This document shows, piece after piece, positions 52,272 through 61,765 of a stretch of 64,000 bases of DNA. Positions within the stretch are counted from its first letter, which is position 1, and the number at the start of each line of letters is the position of its first letter. Where the stretch lies: the NCBI RefSeq assembly GCF_001542855.1, contig NZ_LNBY01000019.1, forward strand, positions 44,289-108,288, read 5' to 3'. A model generated the notes under the pieces. That model ran no database searches and had not been told where the DNA came from. It saw nothing but the letters and a program-made list of their open reading frames with translations. A program made the position numbers and the translations under genes. This DNA comes from Erythrobacter sp. AP23. Its GTDB lineage: Bacteria > Pseudomonadota > Alphaproteobacteria > Sphingomonadales > Sphingomonadaceae.

Positions 52272-53225
52272 TCAGGCCGCGCGAAGCTCGGGATGGGGAT
52301 GCTCGCAGCGATGCACTTCGATCGTGACGTGCACATATTCCGCATGCTCTGAAAGTCGGCTCGCATAATGGTCGGGCGCGAGCGGATCACCGGCGATGAG
52401 CGAGGCGATGACCGCATACTTGCCAGGGCCGATACGCCAGATGTGCAGATCGCCGATCGCGGCGTCCCGGTCCTCTAGCGCCTCGCTCACTTCTGTGTAT
52501 CGTTCAGAGTCCGCCTCGGCGTCGACAAGCACGGCTGCGGTATCGCGCAGCAGCGACCATGACCAGCGCCCGATCACGAATGCACCTACCAGACCCATTG
52601 CTGCGTCCATCCATGCCCAGCCGAGGTACATGCCGGCGAGAAGGGCCACGATAGCCAGGACCGAGGTCAGGGCATCGGCAAGCACGTGGAAATAGGCGGA
52701 GCGCAGATTGTTGTCGGCATGCGCATGGTCGTGGTGATGATGATGGTCGTGATCATGCCCATGGTGATGATCGGCACCAAGCAGCCAGGCACTCGCGAGG
52801 TTCACCACGAGGCCGAGCAGGGCGATCCAGATCGCCTCGGTATAGGCAATCGTGAGCGGACTGACGAACCTTTGAGCCGATTCAACCGCGATCCCGATTG
52901 CGAAGATGGCGAGGACAAGCGCGCTCGCGAAGCCGACGAGGTCGCCCACCTTGCCGGTACCGAATGTGAAACGCGGGTTGTTCGCATGGCGCCTGGCAAA
53001 CCAGTAGGCAAAGGCCGCGACGCCCAGGGCACCTGCGTGGGTCGCCATGTGGATACCATCGGCGAGAAGCGCCATCGATCCGGTCCACAGGCCAGCGACG
53101 ATTTCGACCACCATCATCGCGGCGGTCAAGGCAACGACATAACGCGTGCGCCGCTCATGGGCGTCGTGCGAGGCGCTCAGGAAGTTGTGATCATGGGCGA
53201 GCGGATTGGAGTCGGCGTGGTGCAT
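52272..53225 (-). CDS. dmeF: DmeF-like CDF transporter with long His loop
   Basis: 317-residue CDF exporter. Seen: GSMALLADGIHMATHAG (helix 2) and YFHVLADALTSVLAIV (helix 5) with metal residues, and between helices 4 and 5 a long His/Asp loop (about 163-182, GADHHHGHDHDHHHHHDHAH) that binds Ni/Co/Zn. The C-terminal domain ends RCEHPHPELRAA. The loop and the helix 2 HMATHAG match DmeF, which exports Ni and Co. The start at 53225 is tentative; no clear ribosome binding site is seen. Ion specificity is inferred from the family. Confidence 0.88.
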   Translation of the reverse strand: MHHADSNPLAHDHNFLSASHDAHERRTRYVVALTAAMMVVEIVAGLWTGSMALLADGIHMATHAGALGVAAFAYWFARRHANNPRFTFGTGKVGDLVGFASALVLAIFAIGIAVESAQRFVSPLTIAYTEAIWIALLGLVVNLASAWLLGADHHHGHDHDHHHHHDHAHADNNLRSAYFHVLADALTSVLAIVALLAGMYLGWAWMDAAMGLVGAFVIGRWSWSLLRDTAAVLVDAEADSERYTEVSEALEDRDAAIGDLHIWRIGPGKYAVIASLIAGDPLAPDHYASRLSEHAEYVHVTIEVHRCEHPHPELRAA

Positions 53226-53355
53226 GCGGGGCTGATAACCCGAGATGCCTTCCCAAGAAATCCCCTCTCCAACCGAAAAGGCAATCGATGACAATTGTCT
53301 GAGATGGTCGCCGCAGCCAACCGATGGTAGACATGCTGCAGCGACCAACAGACTA

Positions 53356-54294
53356 TTATCCCTTAGTCTTGGATCCGGACGTCACGGTCCTGCGATCGAC
53401 CACGGTGATCCGGCGCGTCTTGGCGTCGATCACTAGCCGTTCAGTCACGCCATTGCCCGGAAAGGCGACAACGTAACGCGGATTGAGCGAAAGCATCTGC
53501 TCGTTGCGCTTGAACCCGGCGCGGGCACCAAGCCGACGATCGAGCGAATACGTCAGCTGCTGGACTTCGCGGCGCTCGGCCCAGCTCGCTGCCAGACGAT
53601 CGGCACCCTTGCCGTCGCCGCCATGGACCAGGAAGAGATCGGGAACCGCATCGCGAACCTTGTCCAGCGTCGCCCAGATATTGTCGGCATAGACACGCGC
53701 ATCTTCTGCGTTTTCGAAGCTCTGGCGACCACCGGCGAAGACGATTGGAGTGCCTTCCGGGATCAGGGCGTGACGCCGGTTCTCAGCACGTGCGCGAAGG
53801 AAGTCGCGGGCATCGATCACAGTCGAGGTAAGGTTGCGCGAATGGCTCGTGCGCGAGCCGGAAACGGGCTTCCACGAGGAACCGGTCTCGTCGCGATAGA
53901 GTGCTGCCGCAGCCTCGCGCATCTGCTCGAAGGCAAGCATGCTGGCTTCGGCGGCCTGCGCGCGCTCTACCTGCTCTTCCAGATTGCTCGAATGCACTTC
54001 GGAGCCATCGGCCGATGCGAGCAGAACACGGATTTCATCGCTGGCCCGGTCGAGCTGAGCCGACTTGCGGCTGGCTGCGCGGTGAAAGAGATTGACCATG
54101 CCCCAGGCAATGTCCTCGGCATCGGCCTCCAGGGCCGTGTCCGAAAACATCGCGAAAAGATCGGACCAGACTGCAGCGAGGGTCTGCTCGATCGCATCCT
54201 CGCAGGGAAAGTCGGTCTCGTTGAAGGGGGCTGGCCTGATGCTTAGGCCCGAGAGATCGAGACCGTTCAATTGGTCGATGAAGCTGTCGTACAT
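53356..54294 (-). CDS. DUF2493 protein
   Basis: 312-residue protein of the DUF2493 group. The first 180 residues are helical (MYDSFIDQLNGLDLSGLSIRP opening, QAAEASMLAFEQMREAAAALY). The C-terminal 120 residues hold the DUF2493 fold: TPIVFAGGRQSFENAEDARVY, LFLVHGGDGKGADRLAASWAERR and PRYVVAFPGNGVTERLVIDA. This Rossmann-like fold is thought to bind nucleotides; function is not known. The ATG at 54294 has GGAGA upstream and shares a leader motif with ardC and parB. A 174-nt nested inverted repeat lies directly upstream. Confidence 0.85.
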   Translation of the reverse strand: MYDSFIDQLNGLDLSGLSIRPAPFNETDFPCEDAIEQTLAAVWSDLFAMFSDTALEADAEDIAWGMVNLFHRAASRKSAQLDRASDEIRVLLASADGSEVHSSNLEEQVERAQAAEASMLAFEQMREAAAALYRDETGSSWKPVSGSRTSHSRNLTSTVIDARDFLRARAENRRHALIPEGTPIVFAGGRQSFENAEDARVYADNIWATLDKVRDAVPDLFLVHGGDGKGADRLAASWAERREVQQLTYSLDRRLGARAGFKRNEQMLSLNPRYVVAFPGNGVTERLVIDAKTRRITVVDRRTVTSGSKTKG

Positions 54295-54336
54295 GGGGTG
54301 TCTCCTGATCGCGGGGACAAGGAGAGGAGGCACCAT

Positions 54337-54510
54337 TGCCTCGGCCCTGTCCGCCGGAGCCCGATCAGGGCCGGGACAAGGGGCGTGACGCACCGCGTAG
54401 CGGGAAACCTGCGGCCCTAGGCTGGCGCGGGCAACACGGGCCGACGGGCCGCAGGTTGCGGCGCGCCCCGACCGGCCCAAGGGCCTCTCCCGGCGGACAG
54501 GGATGAGGCA
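54337..54510. repeat. 174-nt nested inverted repeat of unknown role
   Basis: Outer arms 54337-54357 and 54490-54510 (TGCCTC, a 2-base mismatch, then CCCTGTCCGCCGG; perfect 13-bp core) enclose a second stem 54368-54385 with 54464-54478 (GGGCCGG and GGGGCG blocks) and a perfect 12-bp inner stem 54406-54417 with 54446-54457 (AACCTGCGGCCC). Stacked, they form one long hairpin that fills the whole gap between the 146-residue gene and DUF2493. Confidence 0.75.
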
Positions 54511-54513
54511 GGA

Positions 54514-54954
54514 TCAGGTCCCGATGTCGCAGGTGGATCGGGAGCGCTCGAAGATCGCTTCGCCATTCGAGAATCGCCCGACCAGGCGCAGATCCCCGAA
54601 CAGGTCAATAAAGCGTCCCGACACCTGGGCGAGCCAGTGCCGTGCCCTTGCCGTTCGTGGGACGTAGAAATCCGCCTCCCAGTATCGGGCATCGTCACGC
54701 TCGACGAGCCAGATCGCGGCGAGACCGCAATAGGTCGATATGCCGCAATCAGCGAAGGCATTGCGAAGGAGGATACGATCTTCGCGGCCGCGCCATCCAT
54801 TGAAGCGCTCGAACGAAGGAAAGGCCGCTTTCGCGGCATCGATGACCTCGTCGACGAGGCACTCATAGACCCAGTCGATATCTTCGTCTTCGCCGTCATC
54901 GAGCAAGCGAAAGGCCACTACGGAGCCGGTCGGGTAGCTGACGGAACGTCCCAT
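54514..54954 (-). CDS. Conserved backbone protein of unknown function (146 aa)
   Basis: 146-residue soluble, acidic protein, opening MGRSVSYPTGSVVAFRLLDD; middle: FERFNGWRGREDRILLRNAFADCGISTYCGLAAIWLVERDD; end: HWLAQVSGRFIDLFGDLRLVGRFSNGEAIFE. Two Cys sit close together. No known domain recognised. It lies 11 bases after ardC on the same strand, between ardC and the long hairpin. Probably a conserved backbone gene of the element. Confidence 0.7.
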   Translation of the reverse strand: MGRSVSYPTGSVVAFRLLDDGEDEDIDWVYECLVDEVIDAAKAAFPSFERFNGWRGREDRILLRNAFADCGISTYCGLAAIWLVERDDARYWEADFYVPRTARARHWLAQVSGRFIDLFGDLRLVGRFSNGEAIFERSRSTCDIGT

Positions 54955-54965
54955 CTCACTACTCC

Positions 54966-55895
54966 TTAGGCTGCATCGGCGAGATCGATGTCGGCCTCGC
55001 CTTCACGGGATTGATGGCCTCCAAGTTCGAGCAACAGGCTGGCAGCTTCTTCGGCCTTGGCCGCGGCGGTCAGGATCGCGCGCTCGTCCGATTTGAGGAT
55101 CTTGAGCCAGGACGCGATGTAACTGGCGTGATGGTCGAGGTGGGTGACCGGAAGGCCCAATTCGGCTCCAAGGATTGCCGAGGACAGTTCTGCGATCAGT
55201 TCTTCTGCTGCGTAGGCGTCGCTGCCGAAGCGGTTCTTGAGATCGCGGTCGAGCCGCGAAGAATGCCCCGTCCAGTGCGACAACTCGTGTGCGAGCGTCG
55301 CGTAGTAGTGGTCGTAGGCTTCGAACAGTTCGGCTGGCGGCATGGTGACGCGGTCGCGCAGCGGCTCGTAGTAGGCCTGCGAGCCATGATGGCGCAGGTC
55401 TGCGCCAATATGGGCAAAGAAAGCATCGAGCCGGTCTTCGCGTCCTTCTGGCTCAAGCGCGGCAACCAGCGACTTGGGAAAGTAGAACTCGGGCAGGCCG
55501 TCGCACTGATCGGCGTTGAACACGGCATAGGCCTTGAGCACGCGCCGGTTCTCGGTGTCAGCTTCGCCTTCGGCGTTCTCGACCTCTTTGGTGTAGCTCT
55601 TGTAGAAGATCGCGAGGGTCGATTTTTCACCCTTGCGGACTTGTCCGCCGAGCGCCTGACACTGGCGATAGGTCATCCAGTAAGGCGAGGTATAGCCGCA
55701 GCCATCGGCCACCATCCACAACCAGAATGTGTTCATGCCGCGGTAGGGTGTCCCGCAGCTCCGCAAGGGCCGCGAGACCGGCACACCGCGCCATGGCTTG
55801 ACCCAAGGCTTGGTGCCTTGCTCGAGCTTTTCGATGATAGCGGCGGTGATGCTCTGAGCCGGCGAAGTCGATGCAGCGCGACGGGACTTCTTCAT
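54966..55895 (-). CDS. ardC: ArdC-like antirestriction protein
   Basis: 309-residue ArdC protein: N-terminal ssDNA-binding domain (about 1-130, SITAAIIEKLEQGTKPWVKPW, GMNTFWLW, YRQCQALGGQVRKGEKST) and C-terminal metallopeptidase-like domain with HELSHWTGH (catalytic His-Glu-x2-His) and the downstream EELIAELSSAILGAELG helix with the third ligand. ArdC protects incoming single-stranded DNA from host restriction during conjugation. AGGAG lies seven bases before the ATG at 55895. It sits between the Argonaute operon and the 146-residue gene. Confidence 0.93.
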   Translation of the reverse strand: MKKSRRAASTSPAQSITAAIIEKLEQGTKPWVKPWRGVPVSRPLRSCGTPYRGMNTFWLWMVADGCGYTSPYWMTYRQCQALGGQVRKGEKSTLAIFYKSYTKEVENAEGEADTENRRVLKAYAVFNADQCDGLPEFYFPKSLVAALEPEGREDRLDAFFAHIGADLRHHGSQAYYEPLRDRVTMPPAELFEAYDHYYATLAHELSHWTGHSSRLDRDLKNRFGSDAYAAEELIAELSSAILGAELGLPVTHLDHHASYIASWLKILKSDERAILTAAAKAEEAASLLLELGGHQSREGEADIDLADAA

Positions 55896-56070
55896 GGGAG
55901 TTCTCCTGATCGCCGAGACCGAATTGTCCCGGTTCAGGAAGAGCAAAGCTTCCTCCCCTCTCATTAATGAATGCCGCTACGAGTCTTCGTTTCGGACCTG
56001 TTGCCGCGCGCGACGCTATCCCAATAGCGGACAGCCAAAAGGACATCTCGCAAAGAATGTGCCGCAACAA

Positions 56071-57627
56071 TTAGACATAGAACTTGAAGGGCTGCTTCTC
56101 CTCTCCCTTTGCCGAGCCCATGGTGAGGACATCGCCGACCATACGGGCGAACCGCACAGTTACGGGCAGGCCGTCATTGAAGTTGCAGGAATTATAGTTG
56201 ATCTTGGTCAGTCCCATGATGTCTTGTAGCACCGTCAGGATATTGGGTTTGGCGAATCGGCTTCGCAGCACAGTAATGTGAAGCGGATTGGGTGTTTCCG
56301 GACCTATATAGGTATCCAGCTGGGGCACGTAGCCTGACGACCAAAGGTAGGCGGTCTGGTCGTCAAGCAAAAGTGCCGTGCCGCGCAGGACCGGATAATC
56401 CCCATCGCGAAAAAGCTTTGTTTCACCGCCAGTTGATCGGATTCTAACCCCTACAAGGTTGGTTTCAGCCGGCACTGCCGCGACGAAGCCCTGCCACTCT
56501 TCGTCGTTGAATGTCGTTTGCCCGTGAATGAATAGTTCAGCTGGCGGGGCTCCATGTGTTTCGATGTAGGTCTCGAGGACGAGTTCCATGAGCTCTCGGG
56601 CGGCCCGCGGCTTGAGATGGAACTCGCGGTCGCCCGTCTTCCAAGGGCCATTGGCTCCGCGGAAGACGACGCCGTCACCTTCGTTGAGAAACATCTGTGC
56701 GGCGCAGCATGAATGACCGTCAGGATCGTTAGGCAGGCTTTTGTAGACCATCCCGATATAACAAACGCCTTGGCGCACTTCGGCTAGGCGCCAGGGTGGC
56801 TTTGGCTGGGTCTTGTAGTAGAGACCCGTTGCCAGATTCCAGGCAGTGGTCGCGGCATCCTGCGTATTGCGGATCGGGTAGCCTGCCTTGTTCAGGAATG
56901 CCCCTGGAGCGAGCGTCGTTTCGCGCACCAGCTGAGTGGGGGCGATCCTTAGGAACTCTGCCTTGATACGGCGGTGAAAGTCCGGGACATCTTCGAAGAT
57001 CCGCTCGCCGCTCTGGTCGATGATTCCCGCCCCTGACAGGAGCGGCAGGTCTGCGCGAAACTTTTGCTTTTTGCCGAATTCTCCCTTGACCAAGGGCAAA
57101 CCGGTGCGGCGAGATTCCGGACGGCAGCGCTCATAGACGATTTCGGGCAGGACCAGCACCCAGACATCGATCGCCTTCTCCTCGTTGCGCAGATACTTTT
57201 GCACGCGATCGATGTAGAGACTGGCCACCTGGTCGACCGCCTCATTGAGGTTGGTCACGCGCGTGGCCCTGTCGATATCCGCGAGCGGAATTGACAGCAC
57301 GCTGCATTCGTCGGGATCGAAGGAAATGCCGAATGCCTCTTCGAGCCCGGGGAAATTTGCCAGATGCAACCGGTCCGCCTTTTCCCCTTTTCCCGGCGGC
57401 GGAACCTCAACCGAGCGGAGCAAAGAACGCGACCAGCTCCGGAAATGCGCGAGACCTTCGGGCGTGCCGACCACGCCGACCCTAATCTCCTTCGTTTTCT
57501 TGGCTTTGGCCAGCGGGCCGTAGAGAAACAGCCCGTCCTTTGGATGCGGACTCTGCTGGCCGAAAGCGAACTCAAGCTGCGGTTCAGCGAGGTGCTCAAC
57601 CTTGAGTTGCGTCTCCGGGAACCTCAT
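56071..57627 (-). CDS. Short prokaryotic Argonaute (MID-PIWI)
   Basis: 518-residue short pAgo with MID and PIWI domains and no N or PAZ domain. MID is in about residues 48-240, with the nucleotide-binding [15 protein letters not shown] segment; PIWI follows with [14 protein letters not shown]. The catalytic D-E-D-x set is not conserved: the first Asp is replaced (GMVY at 292-295 where active enzymes have GxD), and the third block reads [12 protein letters not shown]. So it should bind guide and target but not cut, as in other short pAgos. Its start overlaps the partner gene by four bases. In known systems, target recognition switches on the partner effector. Confidence 0.88.
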   Translation of the reverse strand: MRFPETQLKVEHLAEPQLEFAFGQQSPHPKDGLFLYGPLAKAKKTKEIRVGVVGTPEGLAHFRSWSRSLLRSVEVPPPGKGEKADRLHLANFPGLEEAFGISFDPDECSVLSIPLADIDRATRVTNLNEAVDQVASLYIDRVQKYLRNEEKAIDVWVLVLPEIVYERCRPESRRTGLPLVKGEFGKKQKFRADLPLLSGAGIIDQSGERIFEDVPDFHRRIKAEFLRIAPTQLVRETTLAPGAFLNKAGYPIRNTQDAATTAWNLATGLYYKTQPKPPWRLAEVRQGVCYIGMVYKSLPNDPDGHSCCAAQMFLNEGDGVVFRGANGPWKTGDREFHLKPRAARELMELVLETYIETHGAPPAELFIHGQTTFNDEEWQGFVAAVPAETNLVGVRIRSTGGETKLFRDGDYPVLRGTALLLDDQTAYLWSSGYVPQLDTYIGPETPNPLHITVLRSRFAKPNILTVLQDIMGLTKINYNSCNFNDGLPVTVRFARMVGDVLTMGSAKGEEKQPFKFYV

Positions 57628-59639
57628 GCCGAATCCTCTTCCAGCGACAGCTCGGGTCTCCCGAGCGTACTGGCGTCAGTTTCCTCAGCGTCCGGATCCA
57701 GCAGGTCTGGAAGGACCGTGCTGACAGGCGAGGTAAACAGGATCGGAGAGGCATCGAGCATGAGCGAGCGCGTACCGCCAAGCTTGAGGCGGATATAGGC
57801 GGACTCACCCGAGAGCAGTTCGAGGAAGGCAAGCAATCGGCCATGCCATTGCTTATTGCGCCAGCCCTTGCAGATTGATCTGCGCAATCGATGCATCTTC
57901 TTCGCATCGTCGATCTGCAAGCCTTCGGGGGTGCCGTTGTCGTCCGCGAATAGAACGCGGGATTTGAGTCTTAGATGCCAGAAGGGCCACAAGACTGGCG
58001 TGGCGGTCACGCCGAACTGCCAGATATGACCCTTGGCAATGTTGCGGAGCATCGAAGCGCGTCGTTCGCCTTGCCGCCCCCAAGGGATCAGTTTTCCTAT
58101 CGGCGCTAGCTCTGGCGACGCATGAAAACCGATTGAACTGGAGTAATTGTATTGCAGCAGGCCTCGCTCACGACAGTAGCTGATCCAAGCCTCGCCAAAC
58201 ATCTGCACCAGCATCTTTTGCGCGACCTGCCGCACGATCGCGAGTTCGGCCCAGCCATGCTCAGCAAATTCCTCAATCGGCAATTCAGCGGTGAGCTCGA
58301 AACGGCCGATTGACCCGAGCTCAGCCTCGATGTCGCCTAAGTCCGCCATGCTGACAATCCCGCCGCGATGGGCAATTGCCGGGTATGAAAGCGTCTTGGC
58401 GGCGATGGCACTCGTTTGTTCGGTCTGAGCACCCATTGCGGAAAAAAAGCGGATCGTGTCGGGCGCCTCGAGAACCCTGAGCCAGTTCGAGGTTAAGGGC
58501 TCGGGATCGGTCGACAATTCTATGCTGCGACGCCGCCGAAACAATTCCCAATTCAGGTTGATCGCAACGCCGTCGGCACGCTGAGGCACCTTCTGCCGGC
58601 GCAAAGTCTCCAGAAGGGTCTGCAGTCCTTCGCCCCATCCGCGCACGAAGTCGACCGGCCGAGCATCCCCGATCCCCTTGATGCGATTGGTCGCTTCAAG
58701 TCTCAATGGTATCATGAAGCGGCTGTCATCGATCGCTTGCGCCACTTCCAGAGCGAGATCGATATTGTCCTGAACGTTTGTGTCTGCGGTTGCCGCCGCC
58801 GAGACGCAGATCAAGGCCTTGGCTGCGCGATGTTGCAGGACCAAGCCTTCCTCGCGTCGCCATCTGTCTCCAGGCTCAAGTGAGAGGATATCAGCAAAGA
58901 CAGTGTACCCTTCTGCCTCGAGCTTGGGAGCGAGCCAGAGCGCGAACTCGTCGTCTGCGGGATGGGTCTTAATCAGAAACAACACGTTGCGTTCGAAATT
59001 CGACGCCTTTTCTCCTTCGCCTTTCGCCTCATTTGATTGACCAAGCAGGTCGGAGAAGATTTCTGGGAGATCCTGCTTGGTACCCAGCGCCTCGACGACT
59101 GCGTCGGAGACGATGGACCGCAAGGCTGCGGTCGACCCCTGCCAAAGCGCCGGATGAGCCTTCTCGATGTCAGGAAATTTGCGCAGCAGGGCGTTTAGAT
59201 CCGCAGGACCGAAAATATCACCGGGAGACTGGAGAGAGGGCCCGATCTTCTCGGCGAGCGTCTGTTTGCGAGCTGGCGTTAGGTCACATGAAGTTGCCAG
59301 AAGATAGCGGCTAGGCGCGAGCTGATCGATCTTGGCGCGCTCGCTCGCCATCGCCGAGTTCAGTTTGGAAAAGCCCGAGCGCAGATAGTGCTTTGCCTGC
59401 AAAATGACGCTGCGGTCGCTCTCGGCGTATCGGCCATCGATTCCCTGATCCGGTCCTTCTGCGAAACGTTCAAACCGAACCGCAAGCTCTGCCCCGATGA
59501 GCGCGTTTGCCAGTTCTTCGAACTCACTGTGCGACAAGGAAGCGAAATCGTAGGTCACCCAATTAGATGACGTTTCTGGGAGACGTGCGTCAAGTAATTG
59601 AGCAAGTTGCCCAAGGTTTTCGTGGGGATACATTGGCAT
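57624..59639 (-). CDS. Mrr-like nuclease-TIR-APAZ effector of the short pAgo
   Basis: 671-residue effector partner. Domain 1 (about 30-160) is Mrr-like PD-(D/E)x[30 protein letters not shown] (D68) and VILQAKHY (Q81, K83). Domain 2 (about 215-345) is [37 protein letters not shown], and [24 protein letters not shown]. Domain 3 (about 355-671) has APAZ length and position before a short pAgo. The start at 59639 has AGGAG upstream; an Met two codons on is possible. By eye, the Glu used by TIR NADases falls at N292 here, so the TIR may be inactive. The nuclease domain may be the active part. Confidence 0.88.
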   Translation of the reverse strand: MPMYPHENLGQLAQLLDARLPETSSNWVTYDFASLSHSEFEELANALIGAELAVRFERFAEGPDQGIDGRYAESDRSVILQAKHYLRSGFSKLNSAMASERAKIDQLAPSRYLLATSCDLTPARKQTLAEKIGPSLQSPGDIFGPADLNALLRKFPDIEKAHPALWQGSTAALRSIVSDAVVEALGTKQDLPEIFSDLLGQSNEAKGEGEKASNFERNVLFLIKTHPADDEFALWLAPKLEAEGYTVFADILSLEPGDRWRREEGLVLQHRAAKALICVSAAATADTNVQDNIDLALEVAQAIDDSRFMIPLRLEATNRIKGIGDARPVDFVRGWGEGLQTLLETLRRQKVPQRADGVAINLNWELFRRRRSIELSTDPEPLTSNWLRVLEAPDTIRFFSAMGAQTEQTSAIAAKTLSYPAIAHRGGIVSMADLGDIEAELGSIGRFELTAELPIEEFAEHGWAELAIVRQVAQKMLVQMFGEAWISYCRERGLLQYNYSSSIGFHASPELAPIGKLIPWGRQGERRASMLRNIAKGHIWQFGVTATPVLWPFWHLRLKSRVLFADDNGTPEGLQIDDAKKMHRLRRSICKGWRNKQWHGRLLAFLELLSGESAYIRLKLGGTRSLMLDASPILFTSPVSTVLPDLLDPDAEETDASTLGRPELSLEEDSA

Positions 59640-59726
59640 TCGCCGATCTCCTGAAAGAAAACGGCTGCTTTCTCCTGCCTGCTCACCAAAACCCAACGGT
59701 CTGCAACCGCCCCGAAATTTGACACG

Positions 59727-59761
59727 GAAAAGGCGGCCCGTCCCGGAAGGGACGGACCGCC
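59727..59761 (-). terminator. Rho-independent terminator after parB
   Basis: Minus-strand stem GGCGG-T-CCGTCCC/GGGACGG-G-CCGCC of 13 bp with one mismatch and a 4-base loop, followed by TTTTCC. It lies 31 bases after the parB stop and 88 bases before the Argonaute operon start, so the defence genes have their own promoter. Confidence 0.82.
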
Positions 59762-59791
59762 CGCCGAGTGACCTGGACCTGTCAGGAGGGG

Positions 59792-61765
59792 TCAGGCAGC
59801 CTGCTCGGCAATCTCGTCAGTTTCTACTGCGTTGACCGCTTCGTCTTCTTCGCGGTCGGACAATTCGCCTTCTTCGGAACCGGCGAAACGCATGATCGGC
59901 GGAACCCAAGCCTGCGCCCGCTCCTTGACCTCAGACTCGCCAATGAAGTTGCCGGAGAAGATGCGCTCGGCAGCGCTCGCCAATTCGGCCTTCTTCGATG
60001 CAGCGTAGCGACTGACCAGTTCGGGACCACCGGCAGCATCGAGTGCCTCGAGCGTGCGGGCCTTGGCCACGCGGTCGAAGTAGTTCGCCGCCGTGGGACG
60101 CCACCAATGCGCGGTCTCGATTTCCAGGAGCGAGCCCAGAGCCTCATGCATAGGCACCGAGCGCTCGCCTTCGCAGGCCAGGCTCGCGACAAGCGTGCGC
60201 GAGACGACATGACCAAGCCAGGCCGAGCGCCCCTCGTCGGATAGTGCCCGGAACCTGGCAAACCGCTCAACATCGCTTTCGCCAGAGCGCCAGCTTTCAT
60301 CGAGCGACCCGGCAAACTCGGCCAAAGCAGCACTCGCGGGCGCATCCTTGGCCTCGAACCCGGTGACCGGGCCGGACGCGACAGAGCCGACAAGCGTCGA
60401 CGCCTTCTTGGCGCGCCAGTCGTGCCCATCGGCATCGGCGAGCGTGAAGACCATGAAGTCGAGCGCCAGTGCCGGATCGTTGGCGAGATGGATTGCCAGG
60501 ATGTCGCGGCGTTGCATCGCGAGCTCGTCGAGCAAGCGCTGGGACAGCGAGCTACCCTTGGGCTTCGCCGTTCCGCTGTCCTCGACTGCCTCGATAGGAC
60601 CTTCCTCAGCGATGACTTCGGTCTTGGTATAGAACTGCGGGACCAAGGTCGGCTCGCCATTACGCGAAAGGACGAGGAAGGCACCAGCCTCGGATTTCAG
60701 CTCATCGGCGAGTACTGGCGGCCGATCATTGAGCGCGCGCATGGCGCGGTCGATCACCACGAGTTCCTCTTCGGCCTTGGCGACCTCGTCTTCGTCGCTG
60801 TCTTCGTCTTCGAGCACGGCGGCGACGCGGTCATAGTCAGCCTCGAGTTCGCCAAGCTCCTTCGCTTCCTGTTCCGTCATCGGCGCAGGTTCGCAAGGCA
60901 AACGGCTCAGACCTTCGACAAGGTCATGACTGACATAGGTGCCCAGCGTCGGGTGCACCCAGGCAAGGCCATATTCGAGCGCGATCCTTTCGGCGGCTTC
61001 TTCCATGGCCTTGTGCGCGAGGTCTTCGAGCAGCGCGACATCGATCCAGCTCTCGCTGGCATCATCGTCGAACAGTTCGCGCTCGATCCGGCCGCCTGCG
61101 GCGAGATAGGCATCTCGTAAGACGAGAACCGCGCGCGGATCGGAGCCATGAACAGTTGCATCGAGCACCATGCGGCGGATCGTGTCAGGCGTGATCTGGT
61201 ACCAGGCGTCCTGCAGCTCGGCATAGACATGCGCCTGGCGCTCGACGTCGGAAATCGCGCCATAGGCTTTGGCCATGTCGAGCGTAATCGTGCCTTCGGC
61301 GAGCGCTTCGAAGACGCAGGGTGCGAGACTTGCTAAGCGCAGACGCCCTTCGACGAATCGGACGGTGAGGCCGAAGCGGCGCGCCACGTCTTCGGTGGTA
61401 GCGCCTGCCTCGATGATCGCCGCGAAAGCCTGCGCTTCGTCGGCCGGGTTCATCGCGAGACGCTGGAAGTTCTCGGCAAGGCTGGCCTCGCGCACTTCGC
61501 TTTCCTCGCCTTCGATGACGAGGCAGGTAACTTCGTGGTTTTTGGGCAAGGTACCCTCTTCTGCCAGCGCCTGCAGCGCGGCGAGGCGGCGACCACCGGC
61601 CTCGACCTCGAACTTGCCGCGCTTTCCTTTGCGCACGACGAGGTTCTGCAGCAGACCGCGCGCACCAATGTCTGCCCGCAGCTGGAGGTCAGCCAGCACA
61701 TCGCTCGACTTGCGAACGTTGCGCGGGCTCGGGACGAGCTTCTTCAAGGGAATCGACTGGATCAT
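59792..61765 (-). CDS. parB: ParB-like nuclease-domain protein
   Basis: 657-residue protein with a ParB/Spo0J N-terminal domain: IPLKKLVPSPRNVRKSS, GLLQNLVVRKG, FEVEAGGRRLAALQAL and SLAENFQRLAMNPADEAQAF, followed by a helix-turn-helix (TTEDVARRFGLTVRFVEGRLRLASL). The rest (about residues 230-657) is an acidic helical region with a coiled-coil stretch (EAKELGELEADYDRVAAVLEDEDSDEDEVAKAEEEL). No parA is next to it. Long ParB-like proteins of this kind are backbone genes in sphingomonad elements. The ATG at 61765 has AGGAG upstream and shares its leader with ardC and DUF2493. Confidence 0.88.
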   Translation of the reverse strand: MIQSIPLKKLVPSPRNVRKSSDVLADLQLRADIGARGLLQNLVVRKGKRGKFEVEAGGRRLAALQALAEEGTLPKNHEVTCLVIEGEESEVREASLAENFQRLAMNPADEAQAFAAIIEAGATTEDVARRFGLTVRFVEGRLRLASLAPCVFEALAEGTITLDMAKAYGAISDVERQAHVYAELQDAWYQITPDTIRRMVLDATVHGSDPRAVLVLRDAYLAAGGRIERELFDDDASESWIDVALLEDLAHKAMEEAAERIALEYGLAWVHPTLGTYVSHDLVEGLSRLPCEPAPMTEQEAKELGELEADYDRVAAVLEDEDSDEDEVAKAEEELVVIDRAMRALNDRPPVLADELKSEAGAFLVLSRNGEPTLVPQFYTKTEVIAEEGPIEAVEDSGTAKPKGSSLSQRLLDELAMQRRDILAIHLANDPALALDFMVFTLADADGHDWRAKKASTLVGSVASGPVTGFEAKDAPASAALAEFAGSLDESWRSGESDVERFARFRALSDEGRSAWLGHVVSRTLVASLACEGERSVPMHEALGSLLEIETAHWWRPTAANYFDRVAKARTLEALDAAGGPELVSRYAASKKAELASAAERIFSGNFIGESEVKERAQAWVPPIMRFAGSEEGELSDREEDEAVNAVETDEIAEQAA

